Origin: Pseudomonas sp. TH43
GTDB taxonomy: Bacteria; Pseudomonadota; Gammaproteobacteria; Pseudomonadales; Pseudomonadaceae
DNA length: 64,000 bases
NCBI RefSeq assembly: GCF_016650635.1
Contig: NZ_JAEKFI010000003.1
Coordinates: 806,001 to 870,000 of the forward strand
Reading direction: 5' to 3'
In this document: positions 1-8,686 of the stretch, piece after piece
Numbering within the stretch: the first letter of the stretch is position 1
Layout: each line of letters starts with the position of its first letter
The notes under the pieces: model-generated
The model's input: only the letters and a program-made list of their open reading frames with translations
Database searches by the model: none
Told to the model about the DNA's origin: nothing
Translations under genes and position numbers: made by a program

Positions 1-90
1 AATGGTGCGGTCGAAAAAGTTGAACAGGTTGGCGAGGAACAGCAGGAACAGAATGCGCCAGGCATTCGCCGCTTGGGTCGAGTTCTGCAT
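1..90 (-). CDS. MFS transporter, N-terminal fragment cut by the window edge
   Basis: Only the first 30 codons are present, reading leftwards from an ATG at 90. The peptide starts with a short polar stretch and then a hydrophobic helix ending LANLFNFFDRTI. That ending is typical of the first membrane helix of major facilitator superfamily transporters, where the conserved N-x-x-D-R motif follows TM1. This is an inner-membrane protein; the substrate cannot be told from this piece. Confidence 0.6.
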   Translation of the reverse strand, partial: MQNSTQAANAWRILFLLFLANLFNFFDRTI

Positions 91-390
91 GGGTCCGTCT
101 CTTTATTGTTATAGGGCTTCACTGCCAACGCATCCGAGCCCGGAACCTGCAATCTAGTCAGCCCGTCGGAAGCTGTCTGTGATCATTCGTCTGCCTGATA
201 TCGGGCCATGCCACTGTAACGAAACGTAAGCCTTTGATAAGTCAGCAATCCCCCGAAAACCGGGGCTTTTACGGCAAAACCCTGGCACAAAAAAATAGTT
301 TCGCGCCCCCCTTCCCAAGTCCGTGGCGAAGCCTAGAATAGCCGCCGGATCCGTCCGGATTCGCCGATCAATCCCTTTGATGCCCTCCCC
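91..390. other. Intergenic region between divergent MFS and YkgJ genes
   Basis: This 300-base gap separates two divergently read genes and should hold both promoters. The only structure I see is a small hairpin at 251-265 (CCCCG, AAAAC loop, CGGGG) followed by CTTTT. It resembles a weak rho-independent terminator on the + strand although no + gene lies upstream in the window. A short RNA ending there is possible but unproven. No convincing ORF is present. Confidence 0.4.
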
Positions 391-759
391 ATGTCCGAAG
401 TCAGTCCGTGTCTGAATTGCGGTGCCTGTTGTTCCCATTTTCGTGTGTCTTTTTTCTGGGGTGAATGCGCTTCCTCCGGTGGCACGGTGCCCGATGAACT
501 GGTCACGCAGATCAGCCCGAGCCGGGTGGCGATGAACGGCACTGACTGTAAATCGCCGCGATGCACGGCGTTGGTCGGCGAAGTCGGCAGCGAGGTGAAG
601 TGCTCGATTTATGAATTGCGCTCCAGCCCCTGCCGCGAATTCGAGTCGTCCTGGGAAAACGGCGAACAGAATGTCGATTGCGACAAGGCCCGGGCGCGTT
701 TCGGCCTGCCGCCGCTGCAACCGGACTGGGCTGAAATCCCCTTCGAACAAAGCGCCTGA
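391..759 (+). CDS. YkgJ-family cysteine-cluster protein
   Basis: A 122-residue cytoplasmic protein with the hallmark N-terminal CLNCGACC cluster, followed by further cysteines at KSPRC, VKCSIY and SSPCREF and a late NVDCDKAR. This is the pattern of the zinc/iron-chelating YkgJ-like (CxxCxxCC) family. The function of the family is not established beyond predicted metal binding. The length matches pseudomonad homologues. It lies alone, 150 bases upstream of the c-di-GMP gene. The start ATG gives a compact N-terminus with the cluster at residues 7-14. Confidence 0.8.
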   Translation: MSEVSPCLNCGACCSHFRVSFFWGECASSGGTVPDELVTQISPSRVAMNGTDCKSPRCTALVGEVGSEVKCSIYELRSSPCREFESSWENGEQNVDCDKARARFGLPPLQPDWAEIPFEQSA

Positions 760-909
760 CTCTATTAGTGCCAATCGCTATGACACTAATGCCGAAATCG
801 TTAGCGCCAATATGCCACTACCGCATACGTTGCAAAAACCGCCTCTATACTCCTGACATTCGCCTGCGATGACGACGCAGTAAGGACGACTTCAGAGACG
901 GGGCATGCA

Positions 910-3192
910 ATGGAGTGGCTTGGTTTGCAGTTTGTTACCGAGCTGCCGGAGAGCGGGCAGGTCATCCTTGATTGCACACACAATCCCTTGCTGGTGCTGG
1001 TGGCCTATCTGGTTGCTTGCGCCGCAAGTTTTGCCACCCTCGACATGGCCGAGCGGGTCGGGCATGCCGAGGATCCGCGCTCGCAGCGATTGTGGCGCTG
1101 GATCGGCGCAACCTGCCTGGCAGGCGGCATCTGGGCGATGCACTTCATCGGCATGTTGGCATTCCAGGCGCCCATCGACATCCAGTACGACCTGCCCATC
1201 ACCCTGTTCTCCTTGCTGATTGCCTTACTTGCCTCGTGGCTGGCCATGCACACGCTGAGCGAGATGCAGCCGAGCCTGGTGCAATACCTGAAAACCGCCA
1301 TCGTCATCGGCCTGGGCATTGCCGGCATGCACTACGTAGGCATGGCGGCGATGCGGTCGAGCGCCACCGCGTATTACCAACCCACGCTGTTCGTGTTGTC
1401 GATCATCATCGCCATCGGCGCCAGTTTCGCCGCGCTGTGGGTCGCCAGTTATCTGCGCGAAGGCAGCGGCGTGTTTCATCAGATGCTCAAGTACAGCGCC
1501 GCGTTGATCCTCGGCGCCGGCATCATCAGCATGCATTTCACCGGGATGGCCGCGTTGCATCTGGTCTTGCCTGAAGGCAGCGTACCGGCGATAGCCGTCG
1601 AAACCAGCCATATGCAGTTGGGCCTGACGGTGGCACTGATCACCCTGCTGACTCTCGGCAGCGCAATCAGCGCGGCATTGGCCGACAAGAAACTACAAAA
1701 CAAGGAACACGACCTGCGGCGGGTCAACGCCCTGCTCAGCCAACTCGATCAGGCGCGCATGTCGCTGCAACAAGTGGCCAACTACGATGCGCTGACCAAC
1801 CTGATCAACCGCCGCGGCTTCAACCAGATCTTCGCCGAGAAACTCAGTCAGAAAACCACCGAAGGCGGCATGCTCGCGGTGATGTTTCTCGACATTGATC
1901 ATTTCAAACGCATCAACGACAGCCTCGGCCATGACGCGGGTGATGCGCTGCTCAAAGTCATCGCCGAGCACATCAGAAGCTCGGTGCGCAGTCATGAAGA
2001 TGTGGTCGCAAGGTTCGGCGGCGATGAGTTCTGCATCCTCATCAGCCTGCGCGAGCGAGAAGAGGCACGCAACATGGCCCAGCGGATCATGTTGAAGATG
2101 AAAGAACCCATCGAGCTTGCAGGGCGGCGGATGGTGATGACCACCAGCATCGGTATCAGTCTGTTTCCCGAAGATGGCACTACCTGCGAAGAACTGCTCA
2201 AGCACGCCGATCTGGCGCTGTACCAATCCAAGGGCGCCGGGCGCAACGGCCTGCAGTTTTTCAGCTCCAACCTGAAGAACCGCGCCACCCTGGAACTGCA
2301 ACTCGAAGAAGAATTGCGCCATGCCTTGCGCGAAGAAAACGGCCTGACGCTCTATTACCAACCGATCTTCGAACTGAAAACCGGCCGCGTGACCAAACTC
2401 GAAGCGTTGATCCGCTGGCAGCATCCGCTGCACGGTCTGTTGACCCCGGATCGTTTTATCAGCATCGCTGAAAACAATGGCCTGATCGCCGAACTGGACA
2501 ATTGGGTGCTGCGCCGGGCCTGCAAGGATCTCGGCGAACTGTCGCGCCATGGCTGCGAAGAGCTGAAAATCGCCTGGAACTGCTCGCCGCTGAATCTTGC
2601 GCGCGAAGAGCTGGCCGACGAGATTGAGGGCGCACTGCGCACCGCCGGCGTTGCGCCGGAACGGCTGGAACTGGAAGTCACCGAGAATGCGCTGATGGGC
2701 AACATCGCCAATACACTGGTGCTGTTGCGGCAAATCCGCGCCCTCGGCGTGTCGCTGTCAATCGACGACTTCGGTACCGGTTACTCGTCGCTGGCTTACC
2801 TCAAACGCCTGCCACTCAACACGCTGAAGATCGACCGTTCGTTCATCCTCGATATTCCCAAAGCCACGGCGGACATGGAGATCGTCCAGGCAATCATCGT
2901 CATGGCCCACACCCTGCATTTGCAGGTGGTGACCGAAGGCGTGGAAAGCCTGGAGCAGTACGAGTTCCTTGAGCGTTCGGGCTGCGATTTCATTCAGGGT
3001 TACCTGCTCAGCCGACCGGTGCCACTAGACGAACTGCGTCCGGTGCTGGAAGAAATCAATCAGCGCAAACACTCCCATACGGTCAATCCGCTGATTCTGG
3101 CGCGCGGTACATTTGCACCAGTGTCGCTGGATCCTTCGCCAAAAAACCCTGCGCCCCATGCAGGCGCATCAATTGTGCGGCCAATCCGCTGA
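910..3192 (+). CDS. MHYT-GGDEF-EAL c-di-GMP cyclase/phosphodiesterase
   Basis: A 760-residue inner-membrane signalling protein. The N-terminal ~250 residues form an MHYT sensor: three M-H-x-x-G-M motifs sit at about 77, 140 and 208, each in a membrane helix, and are thought to bind metal or a diatomic gas in this family. A GGDEF domain follows with an intact RFGGDEF signature (GGDEF from residue 370), so cyclase activity is possible. An EAL domain begins at EALIRW (residue 498) and keeps the DDFGTGYSS loop, so c-di-GMP hydrolysis is also plausible. The net direction cannot be predicted. The last ~36 residues form an unusual Pro/Ala-rich tail encoded opposite the 3' end of the convergent dehydrogenase gene. 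Confidence 0.93.
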   Translation: MEWLGLQFVTELPESGQVILDCTHNPLLVLVAYLVACAASFATLDMAERVGHAEDPRSQRLWRWIGATCLAGGIWAMHFIGMLAFQAPIDIQYDLPITLFSLLIALLASWLAMHTLSEMQPSLVQYLKTAIVIGLGIAGMHYVGMAAMRSSATAYYQPTLFVLSIIIAIGASFAALWVASYLREGSGVFHQMLKYSAALILGAGIISMHFTGMAALHLVLPEGSVPAIAVETSHMQLGLTVALITLLTLGSAISAALADKKLQNKEHDLRRVNALLSQLDQARMSLQQVANYDALTNLINRRGFNQIFAEKLSQKTTEGGMLAVMFLDIDHFKRINDSLGHDAGDALLKVIAEHIRSSVRSHEDVVARFGGDEFCILISLREREEARNMAQRIMLKMKEPIELAGRRMVMTTSIGISLFPEDGTTCEELLKHADLALYQSKGAGRNGLQFFSSNLKNRATLELQLEEELRHALREENGLTLYYQPIFELKTGRVTKLEALIRWQHPLHGLLTPDRFISIAENNGLIAELDNWVLRRACKDLGELSRHGCEELKIAWNCSPLNLAREELADEIEGALRTAGVAPERLELEVTENALMGNIANTLVLLRQIRALGVSLSIDDFGTGYSSLAYLKRLPLNTLKIDRSFILDIPKATADMEIVQAIIVMAHTLHLQVVTEGVESLEQYEFLERSGCDFIQGYLLSRPVPLDELRPVLEEINQRKHSHTVNPLILARGTFAPVSLDPSPKNPAPHAGASIVRPIR

Positions 3193-3976
3193 TCGGCGTC
3201 GCCGAGCCTTGCTCGCGGGAGAATTTCACTGCGGTGTCGAGATCCTTGAGCAGCGTGCGCACGTGCCACTTGATCGGTTCGAAGCGGCTTTCAGCCATTT
3301 GCGGGGCGAGGATCTGCAACGGTTTCGAATCGGCAAAACCGCCCGCCAACGCCTCGGCGATCAGACTCGCATCGACCCCGGCCTGCTCGGCGAGCGCCAC
3401 CACTTCGGCGATCACCAGCGCATTGCAGGCGACAATCATCTGGTTGCAGGCCTTGGTCACCTGGCCGGCGCCGACGCCGCCCATGTGCGTGACGCGCTGA
3501 CCGAGATTGAGCAGCACCGCACGCACCCGCTCAAGATCCGCCACCGCCCCGCCGACCATGATCGCCAGACTGCCGGCCTCGGCGCCGACCACGCCGCCGG
3601 ACACGGGTGAGTCGAGCCAGGTCATGCCGGTTTTTTCTGCCAGTTCAGCGGCCATCTCGCGAGTGGCAGTCGGTTCGAGGCTGGAAAAATCCACCAGCAA
3701 CTGGCCGTTTTTTGCACCTTCAGCCACGCCACCGGCGCCAAACACTACTTCACGCACTACCGCTGTATCGGCCAGACACAACATCACCACATCGGCGTGC
3801 TCACACAGTTCAGCGGGACTCGCGACCTGCCGGGCCCCCGCTTCGACCAGCGCCGCGCACTTGACCGGGTTGCGGTTCCACACCGTCAACGGATAGCCCG
3901 CCGCCAACAGGCGGCGGCACATCGGCAGGCCCATCAGGCCGATTCCGGCGAACCCCAACGAAGGTAGCGTTGACAT
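3083..3976 (-). CDS. NAD(P)-dependent beta-hydroxyacid dehydrogenase (GarR/MmsB-like)
   Basis: A 297-residue soluble oxidoreductase of the 3-hydroxyisobutyrate / tartronate-semialdehyde reductase superfamily. The N-terminal Rossmann motif is GFAGIGLMGLPM, the substrate loop reads DSPVSGG, and the catalytic lysine lies in GAGQVTKACNQM. The exact substrate is not evident. Two adjacent ATGs exist (3979 and 3976). The strong AAGGAGG site is 4 and 7 bases from them, so I prefer the second. The gene is divergent from the tubulin-like gene (195-base gap) and its last 110 bases overlap the convergent c-di-GMP gene. Confidence 0.85.
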   Translation of the reverse strand: MSTLPSLGFAGIGLMGLPMCRRLLAAGYPLTVWNRNPVKCAALVEAGARQVASPAELCEHADVVMLCLADTAVVREVVFGAGGVAEGAKNGQLLVDFSSLEPTATREMAAELAEKTGMTWLDSPVSGGVVGAEAGSLAIMVGGAVADLERVRAVLLNLGQRVTHMGGVGAGQVTKACNQMIVACNALVIAEVVALAEQAGVDASLIAEALAGGFADSKPLQILAPQMAESRFEPIKWHVRTLLKDLDTAVKFSREQGSATPISGLAAQLMRLHGAQGFLAKDPATLVQMYRAPESAD

Positions 3977-4174
3977 CATTTAGCCTCCTTTTGATTAAAG
4001 ATCGCCGAATAATGGCCGATTCATCAACGATCAGGAAAGGATTCCCCCCAGCGACAATCAGGCAATATCCCTGACGCTCGGGCTCAATACGCGCAAAAAA
4101 GACGCGAGATCTTATTCCGTGAGGTTCGCAGGCAACTGGCCCGCGAGCCAACCAGTCCAGGTATATGGCGCACA

Positions 4175-6376
4175 ATGACTTCTAAAAATAATCCCGCCAC
4201 TGCGGTATCCGATCTGACCTTGAGCCCCGCCGCAAACAGCCCTTCATCGTCAAAGCCATTGGTTCCCTCGCGCCCGCTGTCGACCCAGCAATACCTGTAC
4301 TTCACTGAAACCAATACCGACCGCATCCTCGACAACCTCGACGGCCTGCGCGATCTGGTGTTCCCGCGTCCGCCACACCTGGAAGGCGACAACGAGCAGC
4401 ACAGCGATCAGGAATTCCCCTCGGTTTGCCTGATCGGCCTCGGTCGTTGTGGCTCCAACATCGCCCTCGACGTTGCGGAGTTGGTGTACAACGCACGCAA
4501 GTTCTACCTCAACGAATTCAACAACGAAGATCGCCCGTCGAGTGACCGGCGCTCCGCCGACAAGGGCTACAGCCCGGCGCAGTGGATCAAGAACAACCTG
4601 CGCATCGGCAACAACAAGGCGAGCAAACCGGTGTTTCTGGTCGAGCCGCTGGTGATGCTCGGCGACCTCGACAAGGACATCGCCGGGCGCATTCGTTTTT
4701 CGCGCAAGGGCGAAAAAAGCGGTTTCCTGCGCGACTACAGCAAAATGAAAATCATGGACTTGTCCGAAGTCCACGCCGGTGGCGCCGGTAACGCACCGAT
4801 CCTCGGCCAGTATCTGGCGAAGATCATCCTCAACAAGGACACCCAGCGCTTTTCCAGCCCTGACTGGAAAATGATTCACTCGTACCTGATCGACAGCTGC
4901 GGCATCAAGGCCAACCAGTCGCGCCTGTACTTCTCGATCTTCAGTGCCGGTGGCGGTACCGGTTCCGGCATGGCCTCGGAATTCGGCCTGGCCCAGCAGC
5001 ACTCGTACATGAACAAGACGTTCGACACCAAGCCGATGGACGAGCACGACGGCAAGAGCGGTCATTCGTTCGTGTTCGAGCCGATTTTTACCAGCGGCAT
5101 CTGCGTGCTGCCGAACATCTCCGACCACCGCAGCGAAATGTCCGAGGCGCTGCACATCAACGCCGGTCGCCTGCTGTGCAAATACCTGTCCGAAGAATGG
5201 GATTTCTCCTACAACTTCGACAATGAAGACAGCAGCGAAGCCAGCGTCATGGGCCGTATTCGCCCATGGAACGCGATGATGCTGATCTCCAACGACATCA
5301 TGCGTTACGCCGAAGAGAGCGATGACGGCAACATCCAGAACATTGATGTCAATGCGATGGAGAAGCACGCCAACCAATACATCTCGCAGCAGATCTTCAA
5401 CATTCTGACGGCGCAGGCGGTGACCACCGACTACGACCAGAACTACTTCCGCCGCGCCGGCATCGACATTGGCGAAACCATTCGCCTGGACGCCAACGAC
5501 CTGTTCATGAGTCTGGCCGGCCCGGTGGCGATTGCCTACGCCGAATCGGTGGTGCCGGAAACGCCGCCGCCGAGCAGCGACAAATTCAAGGTGTTCGATA
5601 AAGAGCCACAGCGCCTGAACATCGACGATCTGTTCTTCCGCTCGATCGACCTGCCGCACTTCAACAAGGTCACCCAGGCGATCGAAGGCATCAGCCTGCT
5701 GCCGATCGAGTCCAAGCGTTATCGCGCCTCGCTTGAGCAATACAAGAATTCCGGCTACGACGCGGCCGCGTTGCACGACCTGCACTTCTTCAAGAACTGC
5801 TCGTCGGTGGTCTCGATCGTCTCGTTGCCGAAAGACTACAAGCTGTCGTACATGGACCTGAACCGGTTGAAGACTCACCTCAACAGCCTGTTCCCCAACA
5901 CCACGCTCAAGCGTTATGCGTTGGTGATCGGCGCCTCGGCCAACCTGTCGCTGACCACGTTGATCGCCAAGAGCCCGTGCCTGTCGGACGACTTCCTGAC
6001 CCTGATCGTGGCGTTCATCAAGCGCTGCTTCGCGAAGAACCCGTATCGTTTCGACGAGACCCTGGACAACTCGATCCTCGACTTCATCATCAATGAAGAA
6101 TTCGACGAAGACCGCATCGACGAGTTGCTGAATGAGTTCGAGAACCCGGCGAAGATCCTCGACACCAACTGGTACGCGATCAAGCCGATGTACGAGAAGA
6201 AGTATCGCGAGCTGATCAACGACAAAGAGAAGTTTGTCTCGATCAACGACATTCGCCTGTCGCGCGATTGCGTGAAGAAGTCGATCAAATATCTGCGCGA
6301 GATTTACCGTCACCGGATTGGCAAGACCAAGGTTATTTCCCTCAATAACCATACCGGCAAGTCGTTCTCGGTCTGA
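4175..6376 (+). CDS. Tubulin/FtsZ-superfamily-like protein (Tubulin_2-like)
   Basis: A 733-residue protein with no signal peptide or clear membrane helix. After a Ser/Pro-rich ~70-residue N-terminus it has a Rossmann-type strand-loop (LIGLGRCGSN, residues 86-95) resembling the T1 loop of FtsZ. A Gly-rich HAGGAGNAP loop near 200-208 resembles T3. The tubulin signature SAGGGTGSG is at residues 257-265 (T4 loop contacting GTP phosphates). I cannot place the T7 catalytic acidic residue with confidence. It is much longer than FtsZ (~400 residues), with an acidic C-terminal half. The architecture fits the poorly characterised FtsZ-like families rather than canonical FtsZ or TubZ. It stands alone between divergent and opposite-strand neighbours. 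Function unknown; a GTP-dependent polymer or membrane-remodelling role is inference. Confidence 0.75.
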   Translation: MTSKNNPATAVSDLTLSPAANSPSSSKPLVPSRPLSTQQYLYFTETNTDRILDNLDGLRDLVFPRPPHLEGDNEQHSDQEFPSVCLIGLGRCGSNIALDVAELVYNARKFYLNEFNNEDRPSSDRRSADKGYSPAQWIKNNLRIGNNKASKPVFLVEPLVMLGDLDKDIAGRIRFSRKGEKSGFLRDYSKMKIMDLSEVHAGGAGNAPILGQYLAKIILNKDTQRFSSPDWKMIHSYLIDSCGIKANQSRLYFSIFSAGGGTGSGMASEFGLAQQHSYMNKTFDTKPMDEHDGKSGHSFVFEPIFTSGICVLPNISDHRSEMSEALHINAGRLLCKYLSEEWDFSYNFDNEDSSEASVMGRIRPWNAMMLISNDIMRYAEESDDGNIQNIDVNAMEKHANQYISQQIFNILTAQAVTTDYDQNYFRRAGIDIGETIRLDANDLFMSLAGPVAIAYAESVVPETPPPSSDKFKVFDKEPQRLNIDDLFFRSIDLPHFNKVTQAIEGISLLPIESKRYRASLEQYKNSGYDAAALHDLHFFKNCSSVVSIVSLPKDYKLSYMDLNRLKTHLNSLFPNTTLKRYALVIGASANLSLTTLIAKSPCLSDDFLTLIVAFIKRCFAKNPYRFDETLDNSILDFIINEEFDEDRIDELLNEFENPAKILDTNWYAIKPMYEKKYRELINDKEKFVSINDIRLSRDCVKKSIKYLREIYRHRIGKTKVISLNNHTGKSFSV

Positions 6377-6398
6377 TCGAAGACCGAGTCGCCTCAAT

Positions 6399-6459
6399 CG
6401 CGAGCAGGCTCGCTCCCACAGGGGAATGCATTCCAAATGTGGGAGCGAGCCTGCTCGCG
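6399..6459. repeat. REP-type inverted pair, family A
   Basis: Two facing copies of a GAGCAGGCTCGCTCCCACA-type unit, at 6399-6420 and 6438-6459, sit immediately after the tubulin-like gene. The same unit recurs near 12.4, 18.3, 30.4 and 41.6 kb. Facing pairs like this are typical Pseudomonas REP/BIME elements. Being just past a stop codon, it may also stabilise the mRNA 3' end. Confidence 0.85.
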
Positions 6460-6513
6460 AAGAGGCCACTCCAAACACGGCAAAACCTTCATTGCCAATA
6501 TCCAGAAACAATT

Positions 6514-6533
6514 AAGCAGCCGTTAGGCTGCTT
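6514..6533. terminator. Small hairpin after the tubulin-like gene
   Basis: A perfect 8-bp stem AAGCAGCC / GGCTGCTT with a GTTA loop. No T-run follows on the + strand, and only a weak one on the - strand, so it is at best a poor intrinsic terminator serving the convergent tubulin-like and DUF2288 genes. Confidence 0.3.
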
Positions 6534-6670
6534 ACTAAACTGTTCCCGTTACGTTTACGTCACCGTGATGCCACCCTCGCTTGTGGCCTTTCTTCACGGC
6601 AACTTGCCATCACGCTACTCGGCTACACACTTTACGCCGATGACCGGTCGCACCACAAAGGTGCAAGGAG

Positions 6671-6976
6671 TTAAGCGGCCGCCCTCTCCTGGATCAGAAT
6701 CCAGGGCGAAACCACCACCGCCCACAACTGCGGATCGCGTTCAAAAAGATCCAGCGCCCGCGTTTCAGACAGCTTGGCGACCTTGTCTTCGGCCAGCCAG
6801 GCGGCCACTTTCTCGCCTTCGTCGGACGCAACGGCCTCGGCGGCAGCGATCAGATCCAGCGCTGGGTCGACCCACAATAGGGCACCCCTGGCGAAGAACG
6901 GCTCCAGCTCTTTCCAGGTAATAGATGCGGTCTCGCCGAGCAGCTTGGCATAGAGGGTGCTAGGTTGTTGATTCAT
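6671..6976 (-). CDS. DUF2288-family protein
   Basis: A 101-residue small soluble protein starting MNQQPSTLYAK, with the conserved TASITWKELEPFFARG block and a C-terminal WAVVVSPWILIQE segment typical of DUF2288 proteins in gamma-proteobacteria. An upstream in-frame start would add 45 low-complexity residues with no family support, so the ATG ending at 6976 was chosen. Function is unknown. It is monocistronic and divergent from the braC transport operon. Confidence 0.75.
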   Translation of the reverse strand: MNQQPSTLYAKLLGETASITWKELEPFFARGALLWVDPALDLIAAAEAVASDEGEKVAAWLAEDKVAKLSETRALDLFERDPQLWAVVVSPWILIQERAAA

Positions 6977-7328
6977 GGGAACTGTCCGGAAAAGAAATCG
7001 ACGCGAATGATAACGTCGGTGGTCCGTCAGAAAAACCCGGTTGCAAATGGCTTCACCGAACGAAAAGAGCAGGAACGCCAAGGAATGCTGCTGACTGGGA
7101 TATATGCCCACGAACGCCCCGCCGCAATTCTGTCTTTTTCATTCAAAAATGCGACACCCCCAAGTTTTGCCCCTCGGCGCCCGCTTCCCAGGCCAACAAC
7201 CGGCGCTCTACACTGTACCGGTACAGTTGCCGGGGGCATTTCCGGAGGGTATCGCAAAGATATCTGACCCGGTTCTGCTGCTACGGCGCCAGAACTCAAA
7301 AAAATTACAACAGTAAGAGTGGAGCACT
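6977..7328. other. Regulatory gap upstream of braC
   Basis: This 352-base gap lies between the divergent DUF2288 gene and braC. No gene is supported. Its clearest feature is a perfect 16-base palindrome at 7212-7227, listed separately. An A-rich stretch follows at about 7296-7311, ahead of the GTGGAG ribosome-binding site of braC. A long 5' leader or a distant promoter is likely. Confidence 0.5.
7212..7227. promoter_or_regulatory. Perfect palindrome ACTGTACC/GGTACAGT, candidate operator
   Basis: An uninterrupted 16-base dyad about 100 bases upstream of braC. It is not followed by a T-run and belongs to none of the repeat families in this window, so a dimeric repressor or activator site is the simplest reading. 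The cognate regulator is unknown and none is encoded nearby. Confidence 0.4.
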
Positions 7329-8456
7329 ATGACTAAGGCTACTAAGCAGATTTCCAAACTGTTTGCCGCTATGGTTCTGGCCGGGGTTGCCAGCCATTCG
7401 TTCGCAGCTGACACCATCAAAATCGGTATCGCCGGCCCTAAGACCGGTCCAGTAGCCCAATACGGCGACATGCAGTTCAGTGGCGCGAAAATGGCCATCG
7501 AGCAGATCAACGCCAAGGGCGGCGTCGACGGCAAGAAACTCGAAGCCGTTGAATACGACGATGCCTGCGATCCGAAACAAGCGGTAGCGGTAGCGAACAA
7601 GGTCGTCAACGACGGCGTCAAGTTCGTGGTCGGTCACCTGTGCTCCAGCTCCACTCAACCGGCTTCGGACATCTACGAAGACGAAGGCGTGATCATGATC
7701 ACCCCGGCTGCCACCAGCCCGGACATCACCGCCCGTGGTTACAAAATGGTCTTCCGCACCATCGGTCTGGACAGCGCCCAGGGCCCTGCCGCCGGTAACT
7801 ACATTGCCGATCACGTGAAACCGAAAATCGTTGCGGTATTGCACGACAAACAGCAATACGGTGAAGGCATCGCCACCGCCGTCAAATCGACCCTTGAAAA
7901 GAAAGGCGTGAAAGTTGCCGTGTTCGAAGGCGTCAACGCCGGCGACAAGGACTTCTCCTCGATCATCGCCAAACTCAAGCAAGCCAACGTCGACTTCGTT
8001 TACTACGGCGGCTACCACCCAGAGCTGGGCCTGATCCTGCGTCAGTCGGCTGAAAAAGGCCTGAAAGCCAAGTTCATGGGTCCGGAAGGCGTGGGTAACG
8101 ACTCCATTTCGCAGATCGCTAAAGACGCTTCCGAAGGTCTGCTGGTGACCCTGCCGAAATCCTTCGACCAGGATCCGGCCAACGTCGCCCTGGCTGATGC
8201 ATTCAAGGCGAAGAAAGAAGACCCGAGCGGTCCTTTCGTGTTCCCGTCCTACTCGGCAGTTGAAGTGATCGCCGGCGGTATCGCCGCAGCGAAATCCGAA
8301 GACCCGGCCAAAGTAGCCGAGGCCATTCACGCCGGCACCTTCAAAACCCCGACTGGCGACCTGAGCTTCGACGCCAAGGGCGACCTGAAGGACTTCAAAT
8401 TTGTGGTTTACGAGTGGCACTTCGGCAAACCAAAAACTGAAGTTTCGCCTCAGTAA
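7329..8456 (+). CDS. braC: Branched-chain amino-acid ABC transporter, periplasmic binding protein
   Basis: A 375-residue precursor with a clear signal peptide (cleavage after ASHSFA, residue ~26) and the Leu/Ile/Val-binding fold. The mature start DTIKIGIAGPKTGP, the GHLCSSSTQPA loop and the YGGYHPE segment are typical of BraC/LivK. The protein delivers Leu, Ile, Val (and in Pseudomonas some Ala/Thr) to the LivHMGF membrane complex encoded downstream. GTGGAG precedes the ATG. A strong terminator follows, so the binding protein is probably made in excess over the membrane components. Confidence 0.93.
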   Translation: MTKATKQISKLFAAMVLAGVASHSFAADTIKIGIAGPKTGPVAQYGDMQFSGAKMAIEQINAKGGVDGKKLEAVEYDDACDPKQAVAVANKVVNDGVKFVVGHLCSSSTQPASDIYEDEGVIMITPAATSPDITARGYKMVFRTIGLDSAQGPAAGNYIADHVKPKIVAVLHDKQQYGEGIATAVKSTLEKKGVKVAVFEGVNAGDKDFSSIIAKLKQANVDFVYYGGYHPELGLILRQSAEKGLKAKFMGPEGVGNDSISQIAKDASEGLLVTLPKSFDQDPANVALADAFKAKKEDPSGPFVFPSYSAVEVIAGGIAAAKSEDPAKVAEAIHAGTFKTPTGDLSFDAKGDLKDFKFVVYEWHFGKPKTEVSPQ

Positions 8457-8480
8457 GGCGCTGCCTGACTGACTGCCAAT

Positions 8481-8510
8481 AAAGCCCACGGCGTGCCGTG
8501 GGCTTTGTTT
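8481..8510 (+). terminator. Rho-independent terminator after braC
   Basis: A GC-rich hairpin AAAGCCCACGGC / GCCGTGGGCTTT with a tight loop, followed by GTTTTAC. It lies 24 bases past the braC stop and ~180 bases before livH, a layout that usually gives partial read-through into the transporter genes. Confidence 0.8.
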
Positions 8511-8686
8511 TACGAATGTATGGGCCGCGCTGGCGTGATCCGCCAGTCTCCCCACCTGAAAATCTCAAAACCGTCATCAGCGGTTCGCTGGCAAAACCCG
8601 GATTCGAAGTGGATATAGATCCACGGGGCCGGGCGGGAAAATGACTCCACCAGTGAAATGCGTATCAGGTTTTTAGGAGCGTTGTA

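Noticed and set aside
4250..6511. 753-codon open frame antisense to the tubulin-like gene
   Set aside because: It is rich in R, V, H, Q with no recognisable domain, and mirrors the codon pattern of the real gene. Long antisense frames are usual in high-GC Pseudomonas DNA. The + strand product carries clear motifs.
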